Source: an uncultured Coriobacteriales bacterium (GTDB lineage Bacteria > Actinomycetota > Coriobacteriia > Coriobacteriales > UMGS124). Taken from it: a stretch of 34,084 nucleotides of DNA. This document shows, piece after piece, positions 1 through 6,411 of this stretch (positions within the stretch are counted from its first letter, which is position 1; each line of letters opens with the position of its first letter). The notes below the pieces were generated by a model that was not told the origin of the DNA, ran no database searches, and saw only the letters and a list, made by a program, of their open reading frames with translations. The position numbers and the translations under genes were made by a program. Where the stretch lies: assembly GCA_902464015.1 (NCBI GenBank), contig CABQHM010000037.1, forward strand, positions 1-34,084. The letters run 5' to 3'.

Positions 1-310
1 CCCGCCCCACACCCGAATCACGTGCCGTCTCCATGAGGGAGCAGGCATCTGCGTGCAAAAAGCTGCCGCAGGTCGGATATTCGTGAGCGGCAATCACACA
101 TCTTCTACTGCGCCGAACTTGCGTGGCCCCGCTCCAAGGCATTGCTTTTCCTGAGCGACGGCATCGGTGCCTATGCATCGGCCTTCCAAACCAACTGGCT
201 TTGCTGCATGTTGGGGACTTCATTCGATTTTGAGACCTCCATGGGTCTCATCAAGAAGGAAAGAGCCCCTGTCAATGAGACGGCGATACAGTGATGTTGC
301 CCCGACTTGA
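1..310. other. Left-edge stretch without a confident gene
   Basis: No recognisable gene was found here. One plus-strand frame stays open for about 85 codons, from position 37 to the TGA at 292-294. It has no convincing start codon or ribosome binding site, and its translation matches no family I know. It could be the decayed 3' part of a gene or chance. The minus-strand frames here are short and lack start signals. Confidence 0.4.
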
Positions 311-385
311 GATAAAAAATGCCAGGGGACACCCCGGCTCTTTGACGGGCCCTCTTGCGGAAGTCCCGTCTCCTTATGCCATGGC
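311..385. repeat. Diverged 75-bp repeat, copy 1 (copy 2 at 656-730)
   Basis: This segment and 656-730 share the order A-rich run, terminator hairpin, GGCTCTT, then a similar GCC-CTC-GC and AAGTC tail, by eye about 70% alike. Each copy lies just downstream of a minus-strand antitoxin or toxin gene. The arrangement suggests that a toxin-antitoxin unit with its terminator was duplicated and that one copy then lost its toxin. The identity is judged by eye, not computed. Confidence 0.45.
314..340 (-). terminator. Rho-independent terminator after the orphan antitoxin
   Basis: Read on the minus strand, a GC hairpin (GCC, GGGG / CCCC, GGC with a one-base bulge) at 321-338 is followed by a run of six U (complement of 314-319). 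It lies about 100 bp past the end of the small minus-strand gene 442-636 and is its natural terminator. Its sequence resembles the terminator at 655-690. Confidence 0.7.
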
Positions 386-441
386 GCATCTCTGCCTGGC
401 GAGCAGAAGGGTAGTCACCGCAGCTATAGGGAGGATGCCAT

Positions 442-636
442 TTAGTCGCCCTCGCGGCTTGCCCGAATACGTTCTGCATCCTGCTTGGCCTGCGCCCATG
501 GACGAACTCGGCCGTGCACAAGGTCGTCATAGCCGCGAGCTAGGGCAGCGTCAATCCTCTTTTGTAGCTTACGGGCCTCGTCTTCAGTCAAAGGATGGTC
601 GCAGGGCTGCTCAAGGTCTGTCTCGACTGTTGTCAT
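442..636 (-). CDS. Orphan antitoxin-like small protein
   Basis: This 64-residue acidic and basic helical protein has a C-terminal half (CDHPLTEDEARKLQKRIDAA, then GRVRPW) that aligns with the C-terminal half of the antitoxin encoded at 1099-1362 (CEPPLSDEEIRLLKQGYDEA). Such tails wrap the toxin in RelB/Phd-like type II antitoxins, so an antitoxin role is inferred from that likeness. The N-terminal DNA-binding part seems short or missing. No toxin gene follows: only about 100 bp separate it from a terminator. The start is the ATG at 634-636 behind a G-rich stretch (GGGGGGCGGG) that may serve as a weak ribosome site. It may be a solitary antitoxin that neutralises the neighbouring toxin, or a 5'-truncated remnant of a duplicated unit. 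Confidence 0.5.
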   Translation of the reverse strand: MTTVETDLEQPCDHPLTEDEARKLQKRIDAALARGYDDLVHGRVRPWAQAKQDAERIRASREGD

Positions 637-654
637 TGCCCGCCCCCCATCCCC

Positions 655-690
655 TATATAAAAATGCCGGGGGACACCCCCCGGCTCTTG
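655..690 (-). terminator. Terminator of the RelE/ParE operon
   Basis: On the minus strand a perfect GCCGGGGG / CCCCCGGC stem with a tiny loop (about 666-685) is followed by AUUUUUAUA (complement of 655-664). It lies about 90 bp beyond the toxin stop at 780 and should end the antitoxin-toxin transcript before the orphan antitoxin gene. Confidence 0.75.
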
Positions 691-779
691 GAAGCCACCT
701 CTCGCAAGGCGCCAAGTCTTTTATAACATATAGGGGCAACGAATTGCAGGCCAATGCGAAAGGTCACGATACCCCTCAA

Positions 780-1109
780 TCACACCTGGCTGTAAAACGT
801 TTTCAGGCGGGGATACTCATCCTGTCGTTCATGCAAGAAGGCGAAGACGACCACGCTGTTGTCCGCAACGAAATAGTAGATGCGATAGTTGCCCACTCGC
901 CTTTTGTAGATTGTTCTTTGGAACAACCTGCTGGCTCGGAAGTCCCTTACATAAAAGGTGGGGTTATTTTCAAGAGAGTCGAGCACGCCGGCAAAGGCTT
1001 CAGCCAGGTTTGTCGCCGCCTGTGGAGCACAGAGGACATTCGTTATATAGGCAACGGCATCGTTCAGACAACGACCAACGGTCGGGGTAACGACGACCTT
1101 ATATGCCAT
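780..1109 (-). CDS. RelE/ParE-family toxin
   Basis: This 109-residue basic protein is typical in length for RelE/ParE toxins, which are either ribosome-dependent mRNA endonucleases or gyrase inhibitors. The C-terminal core shows the family signature: a basic strand (TIYKRRVGNYRIYYFV), then a hydrophobic strand (VVVFAFLHERQDEY) with a late His/Arg. The N-terminal helices carry the usual regularly spaced alanines. It overlaps the end of the antitoxin gene by 11 bp, as expected for translational coupling in a type II module. From sequence alone I cannot tell the ribosome-targeting from the gyrase-targeting branch. The gene is intact and followed by a strong terminator. Confidence 0.8.
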   Translation of the reverse strand: MAYKVVVTPTVGRCLNDAVAYITNVLCAPQAATNLAEAFAGVLDSLENNPTFYVRDFRASRLFQRTIYKRRVGNYRIYYFVADNSVVVFAFLHERQDEYPRLKTFYSQV

Positions 1110-1362
1110 ACTTCACCCGAATCTGCGCAAGGACCTGCCGGGCATCGAGCAACTCGCCCCGCATGGCTTCGTCATACCCTTGTTTCAGAAGGCGAATCTC
1201 TTCGTCCGACAGCGGCGGTTCGCAGTACTCTTCAAAGTCTGCCGCGCTCATCATCACAAAATCCTGTTGGCCTTCAATCGAGACGGGAAACGGTCCCTGG
1301 GCCTGGGCATATGCATCTGCCAACTGCTCTTGCGCCGTCTTCTCCAAAACCAGAGGTGCCAT
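1099..1362 (-). CDS. Antitoxin of the RelE/ParE pair
   Basis: This 87-residue antitoxin lies immediately upstream of the toxin gene. The N-terminal part has the Phd/YefM-like pattern of a short DNA-binding fold (VSIEGQQDFVMMSAADFEEY). The C-terminal helix (PLSDEEIRLLKQGYDEAMRG) is the expected toxin-neutralising segment. The ATG at 1360-1362 is chosen because GGGAGAAG lies just upstream, and the longer in-frame extension to 1464 has no such site and would cross the promoter. Type II antitoxins usually repress their own promoter, here probably the one at 1391-1419. The TAA stop at 1099-1101 lies inside the toxin gene. Confidence 0.75.
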   Translation of the reverse strand: MAPLVLEKTAQEQLADAYAQAQGPFPVSIEGQQDFVMMSAADFEEYCEPPLSDEEIRLLKQGYDEAMRGELLDARQVLAQIRVKYGI

Positions 1363-1390
1363 GGTCTTCTCCCTTCGTAGGCCTGGCCTC

Positions 1391-1419
1391 AGTATACGCC
1401 CCGATATCCCCTCTTCCAA
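1391..1419 (-). promoter_or_regulatory. Promoter of the antitoxin-toxin operon
   Basis: On the minus strand, -35 TTGGAA (1414-1419) and -10 TATACT (1391-1396) are separated by exactly 17 bp. This would give a leader of about 20 nt before the antitoxin ATG at 1362. Spacing and hexamers are near the sigma-70 type consensus. Confidence 0.55.
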
Positions 1420-1457
1420 ATACGGTCGATTCAATCCCCGAAAGGAGCGCCGCTTAG

Positions 1458-2142
1458 ATGACAACTCTCATTTCCAACAAGTACAAGGCCTACAAGGCCG
1501 AGGTCAACGAGCGCTGGGATAGGCTCAAGGCCAACGAGGAGGAGCTCAACCGCATCTTTGCGGAAATCTGCGACATGGTGAGGGAGGTGCCCATCGAGGT
1601 TGAGGACAAGTACGTCTCCTCTCGAGTTGGTTGAGCTTGTCCGCGTCTCGTTTAAGACGTTTTCGCAGGTGGTGCGCGACAACGGCCTCCTTGCGGCATT
1701 TTCCGAGGAAGGCTCCTACGGTTCATGTTCGGGATATGTTATCGACGCCTGGTGGACCGACATGATTGAAGATGAGTACATCGGCCTAAAGCCCGGTGAG
1801 GGAGAGTATGGCGACATTGCCACCGACGTGTGCGAAGACAAGGGCGGCGACAGCCTTGAGCGTACCATCGAGCGCATGCGCGCCTTCAACAAGCAGCGCT
1901 ATTGGGGCATGCTCGACGATGACTTCTCGCAGCATGTAAACGCTTTTTGGTGCGGCTTAAAGAAGCTCATGGAGAACACGAACGCCTTGTTTAAGGTGGA
2001 CTCCCAGGCCTTCAGCGCCTACCTCGATGCCGTGCGTGACCAAGCAACGTCCGCAGCCGCCTCTCTTTGCAGCCGCATGGACCACTCCCAGGTGTCAGAA
2101 TTTTGCAACGAAATCAAAAAACGAAGACAGAAAGCCAACTAG
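1458..2142 (+). pseudogene. Frameshifted gene of unknown function
   Basis: An ATG at 1458-1460 with AAAGGAG upstream opens a frame of 58 codons, rich in charged helix (NERWDRLKANEEELNRIFAE), that ends at TGA 1632-1634. The next frame is open from about 1600 to the TAG at 2140-2142 and continues in the same style (LELVELVRVSFKTFSQVVRD...). Joining them needs a +1 shift between about 1600 and 1634 near TCTCCTCTC, restoring a protein of about 228 residues. I do not recognise the family. The restored protein is acidic, probably cytoplasmic, with a Trp-rich middle (YVIDAWWTDMIEDEY). It precedes the gene at 2227 by 84 bp on the same strand and may form one unit with it. A decayed gene, a sequencing error or programmed frameshifting are all possible; no obvious slippery heptamer is present. 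Confidence 0.6.
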
Positions 2143-2183
2143 GCCAATTAGCTGGCAGCATGGAACAAGTCGACCAAGAGCTC

Positions 2184-2189
2184 TATACT
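2184..2189 (+). promoter_or_regulatory. Weak candidate -10 box before the Lys/Ala-rich gene
   Basis: TATACT lies 38 bp upstream of the ATG at 2227. A poor -35 match (TGGAAC, 2161-2166) lies 17 bp further upstream. If real, it separates transcription of the 2227 gene from the frameshifted gene before it. Confidence 0.3.
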
Positions 2190-2226
2190 GGGACGGCATG
2201 TGCTGATTGTTCCTGGGGAGGACAGT

Positions 2227-3996
2227 ATGGCTAGCAGTCACTTTGACGGTCTCGACTGGGGTACCTGCGGCATGAAGGTTGAGGGTCGCAACGACGGTGC
2301 CTTTGTTCCCATTCCGAACTTCGTGCTCGGCCTGCTTGCCGAGGACTATCTCTATTTCCCCGATGGCACCATTTCGTGGAACGGCTCGCGCCATGAGATT
2401 CGTCGTGTCGACGTCAATTTCACGATGCGCAGCGGCCTCATGGACCGCGTGCACAATGCCTGGTGCGCCGACATGGATGACATCGAGGAAGTAAGCCAGT
2501 TCCTCGTGGGCATTCTTAATGAGATTGAAAATGACGAGGCGCTGCACGTGCCCAAGGAGCTCATCTCGGATATCATCCGCGGGCCTGTATGCGATGGCAT
2601 GAACATCGGTGCCGGCGGCGACCTCACGGGTATCACCCTGGCCAACCTTGCCGCTATGGCGAGTTCCATCCGTCTGGGCGACGAGATTTCGCGCGACACG
2701 TACACGCTCATGTACGACACGCGTCTCGCCAAGGGCATCCCGCAGTTCTTCAACCTCATGGGTCGCCTTATCTGGGATATGCGAGCCTGTTCAAAGAGCC
2801 TGGCAGACAAGCCGTTTACCGTCAATTTCGTTGGCGTTCGAAACGTCGATGCCGATGTTTTGTATGGCGACGAGCCTGTCCGCTCTGTCCCCGGTGCCCA
2901 GAGGGCCCGCAAGTCGCTTGTCGTGAAGAGCGCACCGGAAATCACGCTGCCCGAAGTCGCCAAGGCCGCGCCTGCCAAGGAGTCGAAGGCAAAGAGCGCA
3001 AAAGCAAAGACTGACACCGCTGAGGCTGCACCCGCAAAGACGACGAAGGCCAAGAACACAAAGGCCAAGACTGCGAAGGCAAAGGATACGGCAGCCAAGT
3101 CCGAATCGACTGAAGGCTCAAAGGCCAAGTCCGCATCGTCCAAGACAACGAAGTCGAAGACCGCAAAGACCAAGTCGGCCGCTGATGAGGCTGGGTCCGC
3201 CAAGCCTGCGGCCTCCAAAACCAAGAAGGCCGCCCCCGCCAAGTCCAAGAAGCCTGCTCTAACGCTCGAGCAAATGCTTGACCAGATGCACAATCGGGTG
3301 GAGGCAGACATAGAGCATGGCGCTCCTGCGGTAAACCCCGCAACCACCATGCGTGCCGTCCGCACCGCCATGTATTCAGCCGGCGGAAATGGCTCTATGT
3401 TTGACGACACCATCGCCGAGCTTGACCGTCAGTTCCGCGCCGGCGAGATACCGCCTCGCACCCTCGGCGAAGACGACCTCGCAGACGACAAGCCACTGGG
3501 ACGCGTTGTAGACATGCTCCGCACCAGCGGCGGTGGTCTTGCAAAGGAAACCGTGATTTCGCGCCTGGGAGAAGAGGCGCTCTCGGCGGCAAGCTCGGAC
3601 CCGGCCGTTGTCGAGCACGACGGCAAGCTGTATCTCTGGTGCCACCGTGACGAGGCCGGCAAGCCCATGCGCGACCACAAGCAGGCCATACTCACCCTCG
3701 AGAAAAGGGAAAAGAAGGCCGAAGAAGCCTATGCGACAGGCAAACCCTTCAGCGAGGAACGTTTGCGCGAGGTCGACGTCGAGCGCACAAAGGCCATTCT
3801 TGCGCTCAACAACGCTGGATTCTTCGCGTTCAGTAAAAAGAAGGAGCTCAAGGCCCGCATTGCCGCGCTGGAGGACGAGCATGCAGTGCTTGAGAAGTCT
3901 CGCGCTGCAATGGCCCAGATCGACGACGCACGCAAGAAGCTCGCCCAGGCGAAGGAAAACGCCGAGAACGAGTACAAGCAACGTGGTTTGCTGTAG
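2227..3996 (+). CDS. Unknown protein with long Lys/Ala-rich linker
   Basis: This 589-residue protein belongs to no family I recognise. Residues 1-235 form a globular, acidic domain (for example PIPNFVLGLLAEDYLYFPDG, DMDDIEEVSQFLVGILNEIE). Residues about 240-345 are a low-complexity tract of repeating Lys-Ala/Ser-Lys units with Thr and Pro, like histone H1 tails or other nucleic-acid-binding linkers. Residues about 345-440 form a second domain, followed by a winged-helix-like stretch (VVDMLRTSGGGLAKETVISR). Residues about 490-589 are highly charged and predicted coiled coil (KREKKAEEAYATGKPFSEER, KKKELKARIAALEDEHAVLE). The start is the ATG at 2227, preceded by GGGGAGG; an upstream GTG at 2200 lacks a site. 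No signal peptide or membrane segment is seen. The Lys-rich linker suggests contact with DNA or RNA, which is inference only. Confidence 0.75.
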   Translation: MASSHFDGLDWGTCGMKVEGRNDGAFVPIPNFVLGLLAEDYLYFPDGTISWNGSRHEIRRVDVNFTMRSGLMDRVHNAWCADMDDIEEVSQFLVGILNEIENDEALHVPKELISDIIRGPVCDGMNIGAGGDLTGITLANLAAMASSIRLGDEISRDTYTLMYDTRLAKGIPQFFNLMGRLIWDMRACSKSLADKPFTVNFVGVRNVDADVLYGDEPVRSVPGAQRARKSLVVKSAPEITLPEVAKAAPAKESKAKSAKAKTDTAEAAPAKTTKAKNTKAKTAKAKDTAAKSESTEGSKAKSASSKTTKSKTAKTKSAADEAGSAKPAASKTKKAAPAKSKKPALTLEQMLDQMHNRVEADIEHGAPAVNPATTMRAVRTAMYSAGGNGSMFDDTIAELDRQFRAGEIPPRTLGEDDLADDKPLGRVVDMLRTSGGGLAKETVISRLGEEALSAASSDPAVVEHDGKLYLWCHRDEAGKPMRDHKQAILTLEKREKKAEEAYATGKPFSEERLREVDVERTKAILALNNAGFFAFSKKKELKARIAALEDEHAVLEKSRAAMAQIDDARKKLAQAKENAENEYKQRGLL

Positions 3997-4016
3997 TTTG
4001 TAGCAAGAATCATTTT

Positions 4017-4053
4017 GGCGGGCCGCAGAACCCGGTTGGTCCTGTGGCCCGCC
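4017..4053. other. Strong 12-bp hairpin between two plus-strand genes
   Basis: The arms GGCGGGCCGCAG (4017-4028) and CTGTGGCCCGCC (4042-4053) pair fully, with one G-U, around a 13-nt loop. No U tract follows on either strand, so it is not a standard terminator. It ends about 10 nt before the GGAGG of the 4077 gene. It could be a terminator of a U-independent type or an RNA processing or protection element between the two coding parts. Confidence 0.45.
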
Positions 4054-4076
4054 ATCTACCTAGCGGAGGCTCACTT

Positions 4077-4256
4077 ATGGAAATTGACGTCGACGAGCTG
4101 CGCGATTACATGGTCGACTACTGCGGCACAGCTGCGTTCTCCGACTCTCCCGCAGCCATTCTCGATGTGGTGGACATCGAAAGAATGGACGGCTACGAGC
4201 TCTGTGAAAAAGTTGAAGCCCTCGGCATCAACCTGGAGAAGTTCGAGGTCGAATAA
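4077..4256 (+). CDS. Small acidic protein of unknown function
   Basis: This 59-residue, strongly acidic protein starts MEIDVDELRDYMVDYCGTAA and ends in LEKFEVE. The ATG at 4077 has GCGGAGG eight bases upstream, which fixes the start. The pattern of short amphipathic helices and absence of a signal peptide fit a small cytoplasmic partner protein. It sits 80 bp behind the Lys/Ala-rich gene on the same strand, separated by a strong hairpin, so the two may be co-transcribed; its acidic character could complement the basic linker of that protein (inference). Its stop lies only four bases before the end of the convergent creatininase gene. I recognise no family. Confidence 0.65.
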   Translation: MEIDVDELRDYMVDYCGTAAFSDSPAAILDVVDIERMDGYELCEKVEALGINLEKFEVE

Positions 4257-4260
4257 ACCC

Positions 4261-5085
4261 CTACGCGATGGCGCCCGGCTTGCCGGCGCAGCGGACGGGG
4301 AGGGGCTCAGGCAGCGGAATCTGGCGGAACTCCTTGAGGAAGTCGACGATGTAGTCGGCGGTGCCGGCCATCATCGCGTCGCCCCACTCCTTGCTGGCGG
4401 TCTTGGCGTGGTCTGGACCGATCCAGCCGTTGGCGGCATAGCGCACGGCGTCGCGCGGCATGTCCACGTGCACACCCTTGTACAGCACCCTGCTCCAGCC
4501 GTCGGTGGGCATGGTCTCGCTCACGTCGTTGACCAGGTTCATCTCGCCGACCTGGCCCTCAAGCTGAGACATGTCGACAAGGTCGGGGTTCACGGCAAGC
4601 ATGGCCGAAGTCTCCTCGCCGGCACCGTGTCCACCAGCCCAAGCGGGGTTGATTTCGCCAGCCATAAGCCACCAGTTCATGAGCGCGCAACGGGCGCCAC
4701 GGCGGTCGAGCTCCTCGCCCACCTGGGAGAGCGGCTTGATATTGGGGCCGTGGCCGTTGAGGAAGACAAAGTGACGCGCGCCGTAATCGTAGAGCTGGTC
4801 GGTGAGACGCTTCGTGATCTGATACAGCAGGTCATAGCCGATGGAAAGCGTACCGGGGTAGCCTAGCAGATCGTCGGCCGCACCAAAGGGCAGCGTGGGG
4901 GCAATGAGAACGCTGGGGTCCTGGGCCTCGATGAGATCGAGCAGGTAGTTGGGCGCGATGGTGTCCACGCCGAGCGGGTTGTGACGGCCGTGCTCCTCGG
5001 TGGAACCAATGGTGAGGATGACGAGGTCGTTGCCGTCGTCGAAGTACTTCTTTACGGCAGGCCAGGTAGAAGTCTCAATACGCAT
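4261..5085 (-). CDS. Creatininase-family amidohydrolase
   Basis: This 274-residue protein has the creatininase fold signatures. STEEHG...PLGVD at residues 28-41 gives the metal ligands Glu30, His32 and Asp41; FLNGHGPN follows near residue 113, and GGHGAGEETS supplies the further His and Glu. Family members are metal-dependent hydrolases of cyclic or linear amides: creatinine to creatine, the formamide step of riboflavin/F420 synthesis, and the mycofactocin peptidase MftE. Which substrate applies cannot be said; no mycofactocin or F420 genes lie nearby. The start at 5085 is chosen for the strong AAGGAGGG seven bases upstream. A candidate promoter on the minus strand (-35 GTGGCA 5184-5189, -10 TAGAAT 5161-5166, 17-bp spacing) lies upstream. 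It is cytoplasmic, with no signal peptide. Confidence 0.85.
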   Translation of the reverse strand: MRIETSTWPAVKKYFDDGNDLVILTIGSTEEHGRHNPLGVDTIAPNYLLDLIEAQDPSVLIAPTLPFGAADDLLGYPGTLSIGYDLLYQITKRLTDQLYDYGARHFVFLNGHGPNIKPLSQVGEELDRRGARCALMNWWLMAGEINPAWAGGHGAGEETSAMLAVNPDLVDMSQLEGQVGEMNLVNDVSETMPTDGWSRVLYKGVHVDMPRDAVRYAANGWIGPDHAKTASKEWGDAMMAGTADYIVDFLKEFRQIPLPEPLPVRCAGKPGAIA

Positions 5086-5227
5086 GAATGAACCCTCCTT
5101 TTGACTAGCCGGCTTTCGAGGCATGGAACCCATTCGCCGGACTTCTGTAGAGTTAGGCACATTCTAGTTCAGGGAAGCAGGAATGCCACCCCTCCTGTCG
5201 TAGCCGTCGCCCATTGTCACCCGATGC

Positions 5228-6052
5228 CTACAATGGCTTACGGTATTCGGCGATTACAAACTCGATAGGCGTGTCGAGCACCTCGAGGTTCTCGAGACGA
5301 GCCTTGTCGCGGGCGCTTGTGCGGTAATAATAGGGGGTCATCTGGAAGACGGCTTCGATGTCGGCGTTGCTTGCAAGCGTGATGTTTGCGCTCACCTTTG
5401 TCGTGGCGACCAGCTCGAGCTCTTCGCAGGCAGGAAGCTTCTCATCGTTGAGATACGGCGTGTCGTAGAGCACCTGCTTGAGACCAAAAAGATGCCGGGC
5501 TCCCGGAATGACCGAGAACAGGGTGCCGCCGGGGCGCAGAATGCGCGCGAACTCCTTGCTATTGAACGGCGCAAAGAGATGAGTGGCCACAGCCATGCTT
5601 TCGTCGGGCACGGGGATGGCCTTGAGGTTGGCGACAAAGTACGTGGCACCCCCACGCTTGGCGGCAAGTCGCACCATCTCTTTTGCCAGATCAAAGCCAT
5701 AAACGTCAGTATGGGGGATGGCTCCGAGAGCCGAGGTGTAGTAACCCTCACCACAGCAGATGTCGAGAATGGGGGAGGGCCGAACTTTGTCGACGGCATC
5801 CACCCGCATCTTTTCGTCGACCAGCTTCACGAGGGCATCTCGCAAGGGGGCGTAATATCCCTTGTCGAGGAAGTCGCGCCTCGAGCGCGCCTGAGACTTG
5901 GGATCGCCCATGGTGTCGCCTGCTTTTGAGGAGCGCAGCAGGTTGAGGTAACCCTCGCGTGCGCGATCGAACCTGTGGCCGCTCTCGCAGGAAGCCTTCT
6001 TTTCCCCGTTATCAAGGGGCTGGTGACAAACTGGGCAGAGCAAAAGCGACAT
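5228..6052 (-). CDS. rlmA: 23S rRNA (guanine-N1) methyltransferase, RlmA family
   Basis: The 274-residue product has the RlmA layout: an N-terminal zinc finger with Cys6, Cys9, Cys22 and His26 (LLLCPVCHQPL and SCESGHRFDRAREGYLNLL), then a class I S-adenosylmethionine-binding domain with ILDICCGEGYYTSAL. Family members methylate G745 or G748 in helix 35 of 23S rRNA; the second type contributes to tylosin resistance. Length matches E. coli RlmA (269 residues). The ATG at 6050-6052 directly precedes the zinc finger, as in the family. The exact target base (RlmA-I or RlmA-II) cannot be decided by eye. An extended -10 promoter at 6087-6095 lies 35 bp upstream. Confidence 0.88.
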   Translation of the reverse strand: MSLLLCPVCHQPLDNGEKKASCESGHRFDRAREGYLNLLRSSKAGDTMGDPKSQARSRRDFLDKGYYAPLRDALVKLVDEKMRVDAVDKVRPSPILDICCGEGYYTSALGAIPHTDVYGFDLAKEMVRLAAKRGGATYFVANLKAIPVPDESMAVATHLFAPFNSKEFARILRPGGTLFSVIPGARHLFGLKQVLYDTPYLNDEKLPACEELELVATTKVSANITLASNADIEAVFQMTPYYYRTSARDKARLENLEVLDTPIEFVIAEYRKPL

Positions 6053-6086
6053 GGCACACGACCTCAGGCTCGGGATTGGGATATCG

Positions 6087-6095
6087 AGTATAGCA
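6087..6095 (-). promoter_or_regulatory. Extended -10 promoter for rlmA
   Basis: On the minus strand TGCTATACT matches the extended -10 form TGnTATAAT (hexamer at 6087-6092), about 35 bp before the rlmA start. The -35 region (TCCAGG) is poor, as is common with extended -10 promoters. It diverges from the plus-strand promoter at 6161-6189. Confidence 0.5.
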
Positions 6096-6160
6096 GGCAG
6101 GCGCGCACCCCTGGAAATCTCCCTACTCTGCATCCACGTGAAAAAACGCATAAAAAAGTC

Positions 6161-6205
6161 TTGCATAATCACGGGTGGCATTTTATACTTTCGGTAGCCG
6201 AAAGT
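6161..6205 (+). promoter_or_regulatory. Strong promoter overlapped by a palindromic operator
   Basis: TTGCAT (6161-6166) and TATACT (6184-6189) are spaced by exactly 17 bp. Overlapping the -10 and the likely start point is a perfect 8-bp inverted repeat ACTTTCGG-TAG-CCGAAAGT (6187-6205), placed as a repressor site. The TTTCGG-TAG-CCGAAA form resembles DtxR/IdeR-family metalloregulator boxes in symmetry and spacing, which is inference. The same sequence would also form a hairpin at the very 5' end of the RNA. Confidence 0.65.
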
Positions 6206-6280
6206 CCAAGAGGGCAAAGAGCCCAGGGCATTCAGCCACGACCTATTCCGTGCGAAGGCGCGACGAAGGAGGTGGCCCCT

Positions 6281-6352
6281 ATGGCCGGTACCATGTGCAA
6301 TGACGAGGGCATTGAGCCCGGCTCCATGGCCGCCGCCTGTGGGTGGTTGTAA
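6281..6352 (+). CDS. 23-residue small ORF or leader peptide
   Basis: An ATG follows a near-perfect ribosome site (GAAGGAGG, seven bases upstream). The 24-codon frame starts MAGTMCNDEGIEPGS and ends in MAAACGWL before TAA. It has two cysteines and no membrane segment. Its last codons overlap the 5' arm (6330-6338) of the terminator stem, so a ribosome reaching the stop would cover that arm. This geometry fits a leader peptide. Alternatives are a free-standing small protein or the start of a deleted gene. No family is recognised. Confidence 0.45.
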   Translation: MAGTMCNDEGIEPGSMAAACGWL

Positions 6353-6376
6353 TTCGCCTGTTAGGCGGCGGGTTTT
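6330..6376 (+). terminator. Terminator or attenuator with alternative stems
   Basis: CCGCCGCCT (6330-6338) pairs perfectly with AGGCGGCGG (6363-6371), followed by GTTTTAT. A competing inner hairpin CGCCT-gtt-AGGCG (about 6355-6367) is followed by GCGG before the T run and should terminate poorly. Only the outer stem places the U tract correctly. Confidence 0.6.
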
Positions 6377-6411
6377 ATCCCTGATAGGACGGTTAGATTG
6401 CTTCCCAGATG

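Larger units (their letters stand above)
6196..6376 (+). ncRNA. Candidate leader RNA or small mRNA of about 180 nt
   Basis: Transcription from the promoter at 6161-6189 would begin near 6196 and reach a terminator at 6330-6376. The RNA is GC-rich with several short self-complementary parts (for example GAGCCCGGCTC, GGCC...GGCC). It holds a 23-residue ORF (6281-6352) behind a strong ribosome site. I compared it mentally with common riboswitches (cobalamin, SAM, yybP-ykoY, T-box, ZTP, fluoride) and small RNAs (6S, SRP, RNase P, tmRNA) and found no match. It may be a peptide-coding small mRNA or an attenuating leader for the downstream repeat region. Confidence 0.45.

Noticed and set aside
2352..3413. 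353-codon minus-strand frame opposite the Lys/Ala-rich gene
   Set aside because: It is the shadow of the repeated AAG/GCC codons, giving Phe/Ala/Leu runs.
6196..6376. Known riboswitch (T-box, yybP-ykoY, cobalamin, ZTP) or 6S/SRP RNA
   Set aside because: None of the fixed core sequences of these families could be located; kept only as an unnamed RNA candidate.
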